DNA of 64,000 nt from positions 217,216,373-217,280,372 of the forward strand of contig CP136061.1 in the NCBI GenBank assembly GCA_032622095.1. The letters run 5' to 3'. Shown piece after piece: positions 31,380 through 42,634 of this stretch. Source of the DNA: Siphonodentalium dalli (lineage: Eukaryota; Mollusca; Scaphopoda; Gadilida; Siphonodentaliidae). A program made the position numbers and the translations under genes. Position 1 is the first letter of the stretch. Each line of letters starts with the position of its first letter. The notes beneath the pieces are model-generated. The model was not told where the DNA came from, made no database searches, and worked only from the letters and a program-made list of their open reading frames with translations.

Positions 31380-33046
31380 AAAACCGCGCTAACTTCGAAC
31401 ACCATGAACAGGGACTTGCAGCACAGAAAACCGTCCAGCGACAGGTTGATAGAATATCTAACACAACACGCCAGATGGGAAAACCCTTCCTGGATGACTT
31501 CCCAGAGTTGGTAACTCTTGATTGTCGTAACTGCGCGAATGAGGCGGTAGTGAATACAATCCGTACACTGGAAGACACAGGCACAAATAAGTACAAAGAC
31601 TATGTGAATACTGTGCTCGTGGATCGGAGTCACTCCATACATGATACGATCTCAAAGAATTCACTACCCCTGTTCTCAACAATGCTCAAAGTCAGAACGA
31701 AGGATTGCAAGAAAGTAAAGGTGCTTGAGAACAATGTGGTACTCTTCGGCCAGTTATACATCTCTTTACAAAATAGAGATGGTGACATCAGTGAATTCTT
31801 TGCACACGAAGTTCGGTCGTATCCTCCATCCCTGTCTGAGTTTGGAAAGCTTAATCTGTCTGGTACCAAATGTCATCTGTTACAATGTATCGAGGAACCA
31901 AACCAGACAGAGGCACCTGTATTATATGACTGCCAAGTTCTGGATGGTGCGGTGACAGTACATGCATTGCCTGTAACAAATGTCTCAACATTCCAGGAAT
32001 ATGCTGACTATGTGTTTATACCCCACCTGGAACGTCAGCTGCGTGACACAAAACGAGTGGATGTTGTGTGGGACGAATACCGGCCAGATAGCCTGGAGGA
32101 GGAAACCCGGGAGAAACGAGGCAAAGGTGTGCGTAGGAAAGTATCAGGTGACACCAAGCTGCCGGGCAACTGGAATGACTTCCTCCGTGATCCAATCAAC
32201 AAGAAGGAACTCTTTGAATTCCTGTCGTCAAAAGTTGCGGATTGCAGCATCCCTCCTGAGTGTTCGGTATATATCACAGCTGGAGAGCATGTTACATGTG
32301 TTGGAACGCAGATCGAAATGTCCAGCTGCAATCAGGAAGAAGCAGACACTAGGATTGTGGTTCACGTGAAGCACGCTTTGGAGACTGGAGCAAAATCCAT
32401 CAAGGTGCGAACTGTGGACACAGACGTCGTCGTCGTTGTTCTTATCGGTGTGTTAAGACCTATATCTCAGATAAATGCTGATCTTGATCTCTGGGTAGCA
32501 TTTGGAACTGGAAAGAACTACACTCATTACAGCATCAACGCCATTTGTTCCCAACTTGGTGAACAGGAATCATGTTCCCTACCCGTTTTCCACTCCTTGT
32601 CAGGATGTGATACTACATCAGCGTTTAGAGGGAAAGGGAAGAAATCATTCCGGCAGGCATGGAATGCTTATGAGGAAGTTAATGATGCCTTTGTTCATCT
32701 TGCCGCACATCCGTTTGAGCATCTTGACTTACATTCTGAATCATTTCAAAGAATCGAGAGACTAGTTGTCGTAGTTTATGACAAAACAAGTAACGCCATG
32801 AATGTTAACAGTGCCCGGATGGAGCTGTTCAGCCAGAAAAGGCAAGCAGTTGACAAGATACCACCTACTCAGAATGCACTACTCCAGCACACTAGGAGGA
32901 CAGTATACCAGGCTGGCATCTGGACAACATGCATGTTATCTGAACAAACTAATCCTTGTCCAACCGACTATGCGTGGGTGAAAGTTGGGAACTCATGGGA
33001 ACCTGTCTGGTCTACCATTCCAGAGGCTTCTAAAGCGTGCAGATAA
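31373..33046 (+). CDS. Uncharacterised invertebrate FEN/PIN-like family protein, N-terminally truncated
   Basis: Function is not known. The frame is open from about 31373 (DPENRANFEHHEQG) without a frameshift; the first Met is at 31475, giving 523 residues. Numbered from that Met: FLDDFPELVTLD (5-16), DVVWDEYRPDSL (196-207), QEEADTRIVVHVKHAL (287-302), TVDTDVVVVVLIG (313-325), HSLSGCDTTSAFRGKGKK (373-390). The spaced acidic motifs EADT, DTD and GCDTT resemble the active-site acids of FEN/XPG-type PIN nucleases; this is inference. The N-terminal part seen in the left copy is missing. The frame ends at TAA (33044-33046) where the left copy has GAA, which removes a Cys-rich tail. I recall this as a multicopy, repeat-like family in molluscs and cnidarians, unnamed. 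Confidence 0.65.
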   Translation, partial: DPENRANFEHHEQGLAAQKTVQRQVDRISNTTRQMGKPFLDDFPELVTLDCRNCANEAVVNTIRTLEDTGTNKYKDYVNTVLVDRSHSIHDTISKNSLPLFSTMLKVRTKDCKKVKVLENNVVLFGQLYISLQNRDGDISEFFAHEVRSYPPSLSEFGKLNLSGTKCHLLQCIEEPNQTEAPVLYDCQVLDGAVTVHALPVTNVSTFQEYADYVFIPHLERQLRDTKRVDVVWDEYRPDSLEEETREKRGKGVRRKVSGDTKLPGNWNDFLRDPINKKELFEFLSSKVADCSIPPECSVYITAGEHVTCVGTQIEMSSCNQEEADTRIVVHVKHALETGAKSIKVRTVDTDVVVVVLIGVLRPISQINADLDLWVAFGTGKNYTHYSINAICSQLGEQESCSLPVFHSLSGCDTTSAFRGKGKKSFRQAWNAYEEVNDAFVHLAAHPFEHLDLHSESFQRIERLVVVVYDKTSNAMNVNSARMELFSQKRQAVDKIPPTQNALLQHTRRTVYQAGIWTTCMLSEQTNPCPTDYAWVKVGNSWEPVWSTIPEASKACR

Positions 33047-33510
33047 TTCGTTAAATGTGGCTGCAAAAGGGCCTGTACAGTCTGCAAATGCAGCAAGGCA
33101 AATCTGCCTTGCACATCTCTTTGTCGGTGCACATGTTCATCCAAATAGGATACATCGATTGTGATCTGTCTGGTAGAAATACATTGTATTGAAACATTGT
33201 AGATAGAATTCCTAAATACTACCAGTATGTACTTAACAGCGACAACATGTGTATTTTCTGTTATATTGGCCGCCATCTTGGAAATGGTTGACCCGAGCAA
33301 CATGCCATGACCAGCATCTGTTTCAGTGACCCCGGAAACACCTGAATTGACATCTCATTTGTTCATTTCCGATTTTTACAGCCAAATATATGACATTTCC
33401 TTTTTTTCTGGCGGCCATCTTGGATTTTGGCCGCCATCTTGGAAAATCGGAACGGATCAAGTGGGTTCCACGGATAAAATCAATAGATAGGTGCTAAGCC
33501 ACCTGACTAA

Positions 33511-34543
33511 ATTACTCGTATGTAAAGAGTTGTTTAACTTCTCCAATTTTGGATTATCTATATTATGTACCTTTCATATGTAATCTTCCACGTGTGCACA
33601 ATGTATTTTTATTGGGACAATGTTGCCGCGCTTTGTACAAACCCAAATACCAATAAAGGCCATAATAGTGTACCTTACCGGCACTCTATGCCAGTTGACA
33701 AATTGCCCAGATGCAATAAGTGGTATCGAATGACACTCTGGCGATAAGAAGATTGTTTATTTTGGTCGCGACTATATCGCTTCTCACTATATAGTATTCA
33801 TCGATCTCTCTTCTTCGAATCGCTACACCATCTCCATAACGGCAAACACGCTGGTTCAGTGTTGGGCTGCTGTTAAGGAGCTTTGCCGCGCATTCCGTTC
33901 AATCAATTCGCTATTTAATTTGAAAACATATAGAGAACATCCCGATCGAGTTGTATATGTCAAGGGTAAACACACAAGTCTGATGTAACTCAAACTATAT
34001 CCCCACGGGCTGTTATTACAGTCGAAGGAGACATTATATATACTCAATTTGGATGATTACACGCCTTCCCAATAAGTAATATCCCACAAACTGAATCTTA
34101 TTATGGTATCAGTTGTTGTACTCCCATCGATATTGTTCGGTATTGTTATATAGAAATGGGTTGCGTATATCTTGTCAATCTCGATTTAGCCAACATGCTT
34201 ATTGTATAGGTTCTCGGTATTGATGAAATGTGCACCATGCTATCATCAGAACGATGTCATCGAAGGCATTAACTTGTCACTTTCACCAGAGATTGGAGTT
34301 CAGCCCCCTTGGTTGGATTTTTTTCTTGGTGTGTACTGCAGAATATATTAACCACGTGTCCGACCAGGTACTAACTTCAACAGGACATGTCAATACGAGC
34401 GACAACCGTCTGTTGAGCCTTGCCCGTATATAAACCACCTGTACTATAAGATAGTCTAACCTGGTGAATTTGACTGATTGTTTTAACCATTCCTTTACTG
34501 AATGTATTCCCCCATCAGTTATATAAAGATTAATCACTTGATT
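33511..34543. other. Intergenic, no supported feature
   Basis: AT-rich sequence right of the palindrome. Short open frames only; no repeat or RNA gene recognised. Confidence 0.4.
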
Positions 34544-34663
34544 GAACTGGTGACGTGAAATAATTCACGAGAGGCAAGGACAATATACAAACACGAGAGC
34601 GCATTGCGCTCGATTTTACAAATTGGTCCCTGCCTCGAATGAATTATTTTAATTCACCAGTTC
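34544..34663. repeat. 120-bp foldback
   Basis: Ends GAACTGGTGA and TTCACCAGTTC pair, continuing through AATAATTCACGAGAGGCA and its complement, with a GAGCGCATTGCGCTC hairpin in the middle. It is related in arm words (AATAATTCACGAGAGG) to the next element. Confidence 0.8.
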
Positions 34664-34828
34664 CCAAAAATCCGAGTAAAACCGCCATTATACCCATGCA
34701 TGCATGGCGCATACATATATATATGTAGCGCGTATGAATGCACAACGTGCTAGTTAAAGTGAGATAATTCACAGGTGAAATTATCGTTTATAATCACCGA
34801 GAAATCAAGGTGAATCACACATAAGAAT

Positions 34829-35008
34829 GTAATAAATAGAGAGTAATTAATTGGTTCCGAGAATTACGTTAAATAATTCACGAGAGGTGAGAGACGTCGG
34901 TAAGAAACGAGTGCGCGATAGCGCACGAGTTTCTTACCCAAACGTCTCTCGCCTCGAGTGAATTATTGAACTTAATTATCGGAACTAATTGATTACTCTA
35001 TTTATTAC
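34829..35008. repeat. 180-bp foldback with central GC hairpin
   Basis: Outer arms GTAATAAATAGAGAGTAATT and complement. Inner arms AATAATTCACGAGAGG, GAGAGACG and GGTAAGAAAC pair with complements around TGCGCGATAGCGCA. It is nearly a continuous hairpin of about 85 bp per arm. Confidence 0.85.
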
Positions 35009-36348
35009 ACTTCTGTATCAATTGGTTCGCCAAATATGATTAAAACACACATAATTAATGCATGAAAATCCCGATGTGGAGAAACATCAACCATCGAAAT
35101 TTCAGTCTAGATCAGTAAGCGATGTAACGTCAATGACGTCATGGGAAATGACATAATTCACTAGTGACATTACCATTTTTAATTAACAGCGTTTTCAATG
35201 GAAATCGCGCATCTAGGAGTGTAATAAATAAGAATAACGACGCGTGATGCCGATTTTGGATATAAAATGTACTAAAATTACTTCATTCTCTATTTCCATG
35301 CACTCAATCACCGAAAATAAGTATTCCACATCACCAAATTAGCGGGACGTATTATGTTATTGGTTTGTCAGTGAATCCGCCTATCTGTCCGTCTACTCCT
35401 CGTTTCTGGGTGACGAATTTGGATCTACTGGATGCAATTAAATATCACACAGAAGTTTACTACCATAAAATAAGATACAACCACGTGTACATAATTGGAA
35501 GGTAATTTGTCCATTTAATTGATTTTTTAGAAATGTTATTCGTGCTAAAATACGTCACATAAATTACACTTGATTTTTATCTCACTTGACACTACACAGT
35601 ACATATTGTTTTGTAGAATATAAATGTAAATGATTGGCATCAATTCGGTTGATTTTTTCAGATGTGGGCAACTGATATTCAGACGAGGGTGTAAAACACC
35701 CTTACGTGCCATTTAACAGATGTAATGATTTAAATTATAATTTTAAAAGCACTGTCGTATTAACAAGTGTGCTTGGTTTCAGATGTGTTGTGTTCTGTAA
35801 CCATGTCGCGGAGATGCTGCATGCTGCGTGAGCAATATATTGGCAGTACGATGGCCAATTTGGCAGCCATCTTGACTATTAATATGTATACATGTCACTG
35901 ATAGGAATCAGTTTATTTATCAATGAGCTTATTATGTGTCATTTGTATAATCCATGCTGACCAATAGTATTAAATCACCGGGGGGGGGGTGGTACAAGAA
36001 ACACATTGTACGGACTTTAAGTGCTCCACGAGGTGTTAAATTGGAACCTACCTTCAGATAGTAATGCCAAAGTTAAATTGTTTTCATAAATTTTATATCC
36101 AAATAGGCCAAAGAGAGCGTCGACATGGTCATTATTATAAATAATTACATGCAGTGAATATTGTTGGCGGAATCATTGCCGAATATTTATCACCCATTGA
36201 CACCCAATAATTAGTCCCGCATAAAGTAGTAAATATCTACATTAGTGCGTAGTGCAGACGTTGTGTTCTCTGAAATTGAACAGTCGATGTGTTTGGAGTT
36301 GTCGACTATATATCTTAATGATGCATAATCCGATTAAGCGCCCCTCAA
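35009..36348. other. Intergenic, faint repeats only
   Basis: AATTCACTAGTGACATTACC and TGTAATAAATAAG near 35155-35230 echo the preceding foldbacks. A run of 10 G lies at 35980-35989. Near 36230-36290 a few words (GTAGTGCAGACG) echo the repeat at 48110. No gene. Confidence 0.4.
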
Positions 36349-36742
36349 TTATTATTTATTTGGATTTGGGGGTAAAAAATATTTGATTCGAGTCGAGGAT
36401 CCCACCAATCAAATCTCAGAGTTATTAGATATCGATTTTTAAAATCTATTATTTTTCACCATCGAGAATTAATAGTGGCCCAATAAACAGTCGACGAGCC
36501 GATGATCTCGGACCAAATTGCGGATGAAGATGGATAACTCTAAAAATCAAGAGAATTTATGTCGAACAACATGTTGATAAATAACACGTTTCGGGCGATT
36601 TTATACCATAGTTGACCGTGGTTAGCATTATTTTTCGGCAACTAATTGATTCTGTTAACCGAAATTTTTGTTGTTGCTGTTGTTGTTGTTGTTGGAATCT
36701 GATTATATGGGGACCATCGAATCGGATTGAGTACCTTTAATT
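36349..36742 (+). repeat. F1 MITE copy, left end lost
   Basis: Contains GGGGGTAAAAAATATTTGAT, GTCGAGGATCCCACC, GGATGAAGATGGATAACTCT, (TTG)n near 36668 and the right end CGGATTGAGTACCTTTAA. The left TTAAAGGTACT end is absent or degraded. Confidence 0.75.
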
Positions 36743-36759
36743 TATTGGCACATTTTAGC

Positions 36760-39140
36760 TCAACATTACGAAGTCAAGTTTGAGCTATTGCCATGAGTTG
36801 TTGTCCGTGTGTGTGTGCGTCCGTCAACAATTTCCGTTAGCACACCCCACAGGTCACATCTCTCATCCGATTATCTCTGAACTTCATATGGAACTTCGGG
36901 TGACCTTTAGATCGGAGCTTCCTTTTTCCCCGAAATTCGTTAACAAAACATGGCCGCCTGCAGTCATCTAAGATTTTACTCTTTACATGACAAAATCGTT
37001 TGGCACACCCTACAGACCAGTCACCACACCCCTTATCCGATCATCATCAAACTTCATATGGATCCACGGGGTGACCTCTAGATGAGAAACATCAATTTTT
37101 TCCGAATTTTGTTTAAAAATATGGCCGCCAGCAGCCATCTTCGATTTTACTCTGTGCATGACTAAATAATTTGGCACACTTACCCTCGGAACAAACGTCG
37201 CACTACCGACGACTCGAATTCAATTATTTGAATACAGACTATATCCTTAATTCGACCGTCACCAAACTTCATATGGGGATCTTCTTCGGGGTGACTTGTA
37301 GATGGGTGCCATCAAATATTTGCACGACTAAATCCTTTGGCACACCCTACAGACTACATCCTTCGTCCGGCCATCACCAAACTTCATGTGGGATCTTCGG
37401 GTGACATCTAGATGGAAGCCATCAACTGTTTGAATGGCTAAATCCTTTACCACACCCCACAGACGACTTCCCTCATCATATCACATCACCAGACTTCATT
37501 GGGAACTTCTGGGTGACCACTAGATTGGAGCCATCAATTTTTTCCAAATTTTGTTGAAAAACATGGCCGCCTTGGATTTTACTTTATATATATCTCTTCA
37601 TGTTGACATCTAGTATTTCTTCGGCATTTCAACTTTCTGCATTCCTAATCGCTCCATTGACTGTAACACATGGAATTATCCCCTCTCCAAGTTGAGCTAC
37701 AGTGTCATTGTCACTTTCATTTCATATGGAGATAGTTTTTGGATACCACCATACACTGCGTTTGCGTCTTTAGCTCAACGTGACACAGTCAAGTTTGAGC
37801 TATTGTCACGGGTTGGTCGTCCGTCCGTCCGTGCGTCAACAATTTCCGTTAGCACACCCTAGAGGTCACATCTTCATCCGGTCATCACAAAACTTCAAAT
37901 GGATCTTCGGGATGACCTCTAGATTGGGGCATCTCTTTTTTTTCGAAATTAGTTTTAAAACATGGCCGCCAACAGCCATCTTTCATTTCAAAGTTGAATC
38001 CATCGGCACACCATGCAGTCCACATTTATTGGAGAATTGTTTTGAAAATGTACAGGCATTTGTGAGATGGGAACTAATGGAAAAAAACATGGCCGCCGGT
38101 AGCAATCTTGGATTTTACTCTTCGCATAACAAAATCCTTTAGCACACTCCATGCACGGACAACATCCCGCATCCGATCATCACCAAACTTCATATGGATC
38201 CTCGGGGTGGTCTCTGTGCATGGGAACCCGAACCTCTCCCCGCAATTCGCTAAAAACATGGCTGCCAGCAGCCATCGTGAATTTTATTCTTTGTATGACT
38301 GAATCATTATTATCCGATCGTCACCAAACTTCATATGGATTTTCGGGGGGTGACCTCTAGATGGGCGCCTCCATTTTTCCTAAATTCGTTGAAAACCATG
38401 GGCGCCAGCAGCCATCTTGGATTTCAACTGTGAATCCAATGCACACCATGAAGCCCGCAATTATTGGATAATTTTTTTGAAAATTCACAGGCATGTTTAG
38501 GATCACCTCTAGATGGGAGCCATCAAATGTTTGCATGACTAAATCATTTAGCACACCCTACAGACCACATCCCTCATCCGATCATCACCAAACTTCATAC
38601 GGTTCTTCGGGGTGAACTCTAATTGGGGGCCATGAATTTTTTTCTGAATTGCATTGTAAAACATGGCCGCCAGCGGCCATCTTGAATTTTACTCTTTGTA
38701 TGACAAAAATCTTCACCACATCCAACAGGCCACCTCCCTCATTCGAATCGATCATCACCAAACTGCATATGGATCTTCGGGGTGACCTCTAGATGGGAGC
38801 CTCCATTTTTCTTAGAAATTCGTTAGAAAGCATGCCCGGCATCAGCCATATTGGATTAAAAAATTTGAATCAATCGGCAAACCCTGAAGCCCGCATTTAT
38901 TGGAGAATTGTTTTGAAAATTCATAGGCATGTTTAGGATCACCTCTTGATAGGAGTTATCGGATTTGAAAAATTTCGATAAAGAAATGGCCGCCGACAGT
39001 CATCTTGGATTTTACACTTTGCATTATTAAATTTGTTTGATGATTTCAAATGTAAATCCATTAGCACACGCTGCCGCCCACATTTATTGGAGAATTGTTT
39101 TGAAACTGTTTAGGCTTGTTTGGGCTCACCTCTAGATGGG
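36760..39140 (+). repeat. Irregular tandem array of an ATGGCCGCC-bearing unit
   Basis: About ten or more units. Each has AGCACACCCTACAGACCACA, CATCCGATCATCACCAAACTT, CATATGGATCTTCGGGGTGA, CCTCTAGATGGGAGCC, ATGGCCGCCAGCAGCCATCT and TGGATTTTACTCTTTGCATG. The ACTTCATATGG word falls at 36881, 37051, 37266, 37381, 37493, 37892, 38187, 38328, 38592 and 38762, so spacing is irregular (about 110-400 bp). Two heads with TAGCTCAAC...GTTTGAGCTA plus GTCCGTCCGT occur near 36758 and 37771, so at least two elements are joined. Confidence 0.85.
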
Positions 39141-39610
39141 AGCTGTCGAATTAGAATGCTTTATCGATTTATTCATTGAAATAAGTCCACAATGTGTCTT
39201 TGGGGTTGAATGTTATCATTTACTTTTGGCACGCACCACCCCGGTAATGCAAGTTATTTTCTGTCCTTTATATGTGGGGTGGAGGAAAGTAATATTATAC
39301 TACCACTTTCTCCAGGGAGCTCATTTTACTCTCAGTGGGTCGGTTACAATGAATGATTATTGCCGTACATTCATCAATTATTCATGACTCTCGTGCACAC
39401 GTATGCGTATTGTGTGGCATCTTGGTTATTTATTAATTATTCACTTTGATCTGTTCTGGCTCTGGAAGAGGCATATAATCGAATATGAATGTTGCCTGTA
39501 TATATATCCACAATGTATGGTGGCCCCTAGATCATGCAACGAGTCTCTACTCTGGCTGAAGCCCGTAGAGATCATATTCCACTTGTTATGCGCCCGTTTG
39601 AAGAAAAAAA
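39141..39610. other. Intergenic, no supported feature
   Basis: No gene, RNA or repeat recognised. Confidence 0.35.
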
Positions 39611-39619
39611 AACGGCCGT

Positions 39620-40080
39620 ATTATGGAAGTGGTCCGTCCGTCTGTCCATCTGTCCGTCCGTCTGTCATGCCGTCCGCCCGTTAGCAGTTTTGGTTTCCGG
39701 ATGATAACTTTGGTTTGGGTTATTTTATCGGAACTAAATTTGGCATGTGAGTTTTCCAGACCAAATTACAGGTCAAGTTGGAATTTGGATTTGTTCCGAT
39801 TATTTTGTACTGACTTAATTATGGCTCTTTAAGACTTAGAATTTTCAATATTTGAGGTTTCCGGATGATAACTTTAGTTTGGGTTACTTTTTCGGAACCA
39901 AATTTGGTATGTCAGTTTTCACGACCAAAATACAGGCGAAGTTCGATTATGGGTTCGGTCTGAATATTTTTTACTGACTTATGGCTCTTTTCGACTTCGA
40001 ATTTTCAATATTTGAGGATTCCGGATAATAACTTTAGTTTTGTTTATTTGATAGGAACCAAATTTGGTATGTGAGTTTTC
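39620..40080 (+). repeat. Tandem repeat T1 with GTCC tract head
   Basis: A (GTCC/GTCT)n tract at 39628-39665 is followed by units starting CCGGATGATAACTTT at 39697 and 39861 and CCGGATAATAACTTT at 40021 (period 160-164). It is the same family as 770-1215 and 63650-64000, opposite strand. Confidence 0.8.
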
Positions 40081-40293
40081 TGTTCTGCAATAATGATAAA
40101 AAATCTCCTGCGGCGTGGCAGAAGTATATTTCTCAGACCACAAGCTGGTGTGGGCTGCATGGAATGATAAATGATCGACCTCATATAGGTACAACAAACC
40201 CCATTAACATACCTTGTTGTATATGTCCATTTGACTTAGAACATTCAGCGTCCGCACATAATAACATTTCCAATACTAAAATTTAGTGTCACT

Positions 40294-40565
40294 GGGAACC
40301 TTATAAAGTCGACAAAATAACACGGGGAATATATTTCTTAGTTATTATCTGTTCTTTAGTAATTAACTTCACTGTAAGTTAACTATTCAATTAATTACCC
40401 GGGAGCAATTTCATAATTGTAAGAAACGCTAAGCAAAATCGCTCACAAAGTCACTTTAATCGTGAAATATCGAGTTGGGACCTTCACCTACAGGGAATTA
40501 TATCGTTAACAGATAATAACTAAGATATATTCTCCGTGTTATTTTTTCGACTTTATAAGGTTCCC
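40294..40565. mobile_element. 272-bp MITE with about 58-bp inverted ends
   Basis: Left GGGAACCTTATAAAGTCGAC, continuing AAATAACACGG...TTAGTTATTATCTGTT; the right arm is its complement ending GGTTCCC. Only a few mismatches. No coding content; flanks give no convincing target duplication. Confidence 0.85.
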
Positions 40566-41542
40566 TGACAAAGCATCAACAAGTTCCAAGGTTTTATACT
40601 GCGGTGGAATATGATCTATACGTGTGTTAGCCAGAGTAGAGATTCATGGCATGATATAGGTAGCTCCGAAAAAAAAAATTGTGAACAGAATAACTATCTT
40701 CTCTATAAGATGCTGGAGGAGATTTTGTTTCTTAACACTATTTATACATGACGTCCCTGGAATCAAGATTGTTTTTATTCCAAAAAGGTTTATGATCCAA
40801 TGTTTAAAGATGCTGTATCTCTTCCATGAACTGTCTGTATGGATCGCGGGGTATAACAATACTAATTGTAAGCCATAGAGACCAATCTACATGAGTTTCT
40901 TTCACTAGGAAATAACTTTTTTCTCCAATGATTTTCTATCAATTGGAAGAGAAATTGTGTATTTTGAAATCCTATATTTTAACACATTTTGAAATATGTG
41001 ATATACCAGGATTTCTCTTTTGTATTTTGGTAACAATAATTGAAACATACCGCTTTGAAAAGGAGTTTCATAGTAAAATTGTGTTATTTTGAAGGGATCG
41101 CTGTCTGGCAGAGACGGATCAAGCATCTTTAAAAAATAGTTATAATAGTGGGCTTCTTATTGTGTGGTCCCATTGGTTACGCAATAAAATGCAACAAGGA
41201 TCGTAGCTATACTCTGATTTTTAAATTTTCCAACCATTATATATTGTGAAATAGATATTAGCGTTGAATATTGTTCTATTTCGTTAAAACTTTTAACTGA
41301 AAGAGCCACGAGTTGGAAAATTTCGGATTATATGGGTACTTGGCTGACATATTCCAAAACAATTTCATATATCAGTTGAAAAAAACAACATTTCGTTCTG
41401 GTTTTCACAACAAAGACACTTTCTAGCATACGAAATTTCAAATTAAAAGACGATATTATAAATAAAAACAAATACAAACCTTTGAAAGTGACAAACAACA
41501 AACTAAAACATATTAAATATTATAATTAATAAAATATTGGAG
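40566..41542. other. Intergenic, no supported feature
   Basis: AT-rich, no recognised gene or repeat. Confidence 0.4.
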
Positions 41543-42157
41543 TTAAATGGGGGACTACCCAATTTTGTTTTATTTGAGGGATTTGTTTAGCCTGAAGTAA
41601 TAACAAGAACTTTACCAATATGCCAAGTGTAAGTACCAATGTGAATGAACATCGCTCTGGAATAAAACATGTCAGTGGACCAAAATATACTAAATTTCAC
41701 TGTCTGATTACGACCCGACGGGAACACAAAAGTTTGTAGAAATGGCACCGAAACCGGTATGCAATGAATAGATAGCTCGTGGTCGAGATATTCTCGTACA
41801 ATTTTCAGGCAAACGTATCAAATAAAATGTCACATTATATTTATAATTGTCCCAGAAATTTAGTACACTAATTGCATTCTTTAGTCAGCGGGTATCTTGA
41901 GTTGACGCCCTGTCTCGATGTGGAGTCTTATACACGATGTGTTCTAAATGTAGGCCCAACCCAATCCACATCCGTTAATTGATATTGTGGTTACGTCCCG
42001 TATATATACGGAAATTCGAATTATACTATTATTATATGCAGTTATTTGTATAGCGTGTACATTTATCATATATATCCTCGACTCAAATTAATTTAGTTGT
42101 CGTTGAATCTATTAGGTGTCTTATAAATTGTCGGATTCGGGTACAGTCCCCCTTTAA
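41543..42157 (+). mobile_element. T3 MITE, copy 1, TTAA-flanked
   Basis: Left TTAAATGGGGGACTACCC, right complement TTAAAGGGGGACTGTACCC. The interior shares TTTTCAGGCAAACGTATCAA, CTTGAGTTGACGCC, CACGATGTGTT, GGAAATTCG and CGACTCAAATTA with copies at 45467 and 52406. Confidence 0.75.
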
Positions 42158-42634
42158 TAAGTTAATAAAGCTATCATGTAAGTACTATACATATTTTAAC
42201 TGGCTATCAACATAAAATACATCATTAACATATATGGAGCCCTAATACATTATCAACCCCATAAACTTGGTATTACGTAACCGAAGGATGTCCAGTACAA
42301 CGGAGTGAATGAGAATAAATATCATATGCAAATAATGTGCTAACATGTATGTTTTCCTTTTGCTTACATACAACCGACAAAACCATGGTATGCCAATATG
42401 TGTGACATTGCACATAGGGACGTTATAGCAACCAATTGTCCCCATTCAGCGCATTAATATTTATTTCATTTTTTTTTTTTAGAAGTGAATTAATTCACTT
42501 CTCTTTTGCCCGCTGTAATTATTAAGAAAAATATATTTGTTATCATAACTCATGATTACCCTATAATGTATACCTGCGTATAGAGATCAAAATATGCATT
42601 GTGTTGTTTATTGTCTGCTGGAACTGCCACATAA
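42158..42634. other. Intergenic, small hairpin only
   Basis: A short perfect palindrome GAAGTGAATTAATTCACTTC lies at about 42482-42501. Otherwise nothing. Confidence 0.45.

Larger units (their letters stand above)
28882..33510. mobile_element. 4.6-kb palindrome carrying two head-to-head gene copies
   Basis: The left arm 28882-31082 and right arm 31374-33510 are reverse complements and nearly identical by eye. The outermost 19 bases (TTAGTCAGGTGGCTTAGCA and complement) match exactly. The left arm holds 67 bases (28901-28967) absent from the right. The centre (31083-31373) is single copy. Each arm holds a gene of one uncharacterised family, 5' ends facing the centre, plus AAGATGGCGGCC motifs near the outer end. 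It could be an inverted duplication of a transposon or a foldback transposon in its own right; I see no transposase of a known class. Confidence 0.85.

Noticed and set aside
28882-33510. Palindrome as a retrovirus or LTR element
   Set aside because: No reverse transcriptase, integrase or protease motifs, and the arms are inverted, not direct repeats.
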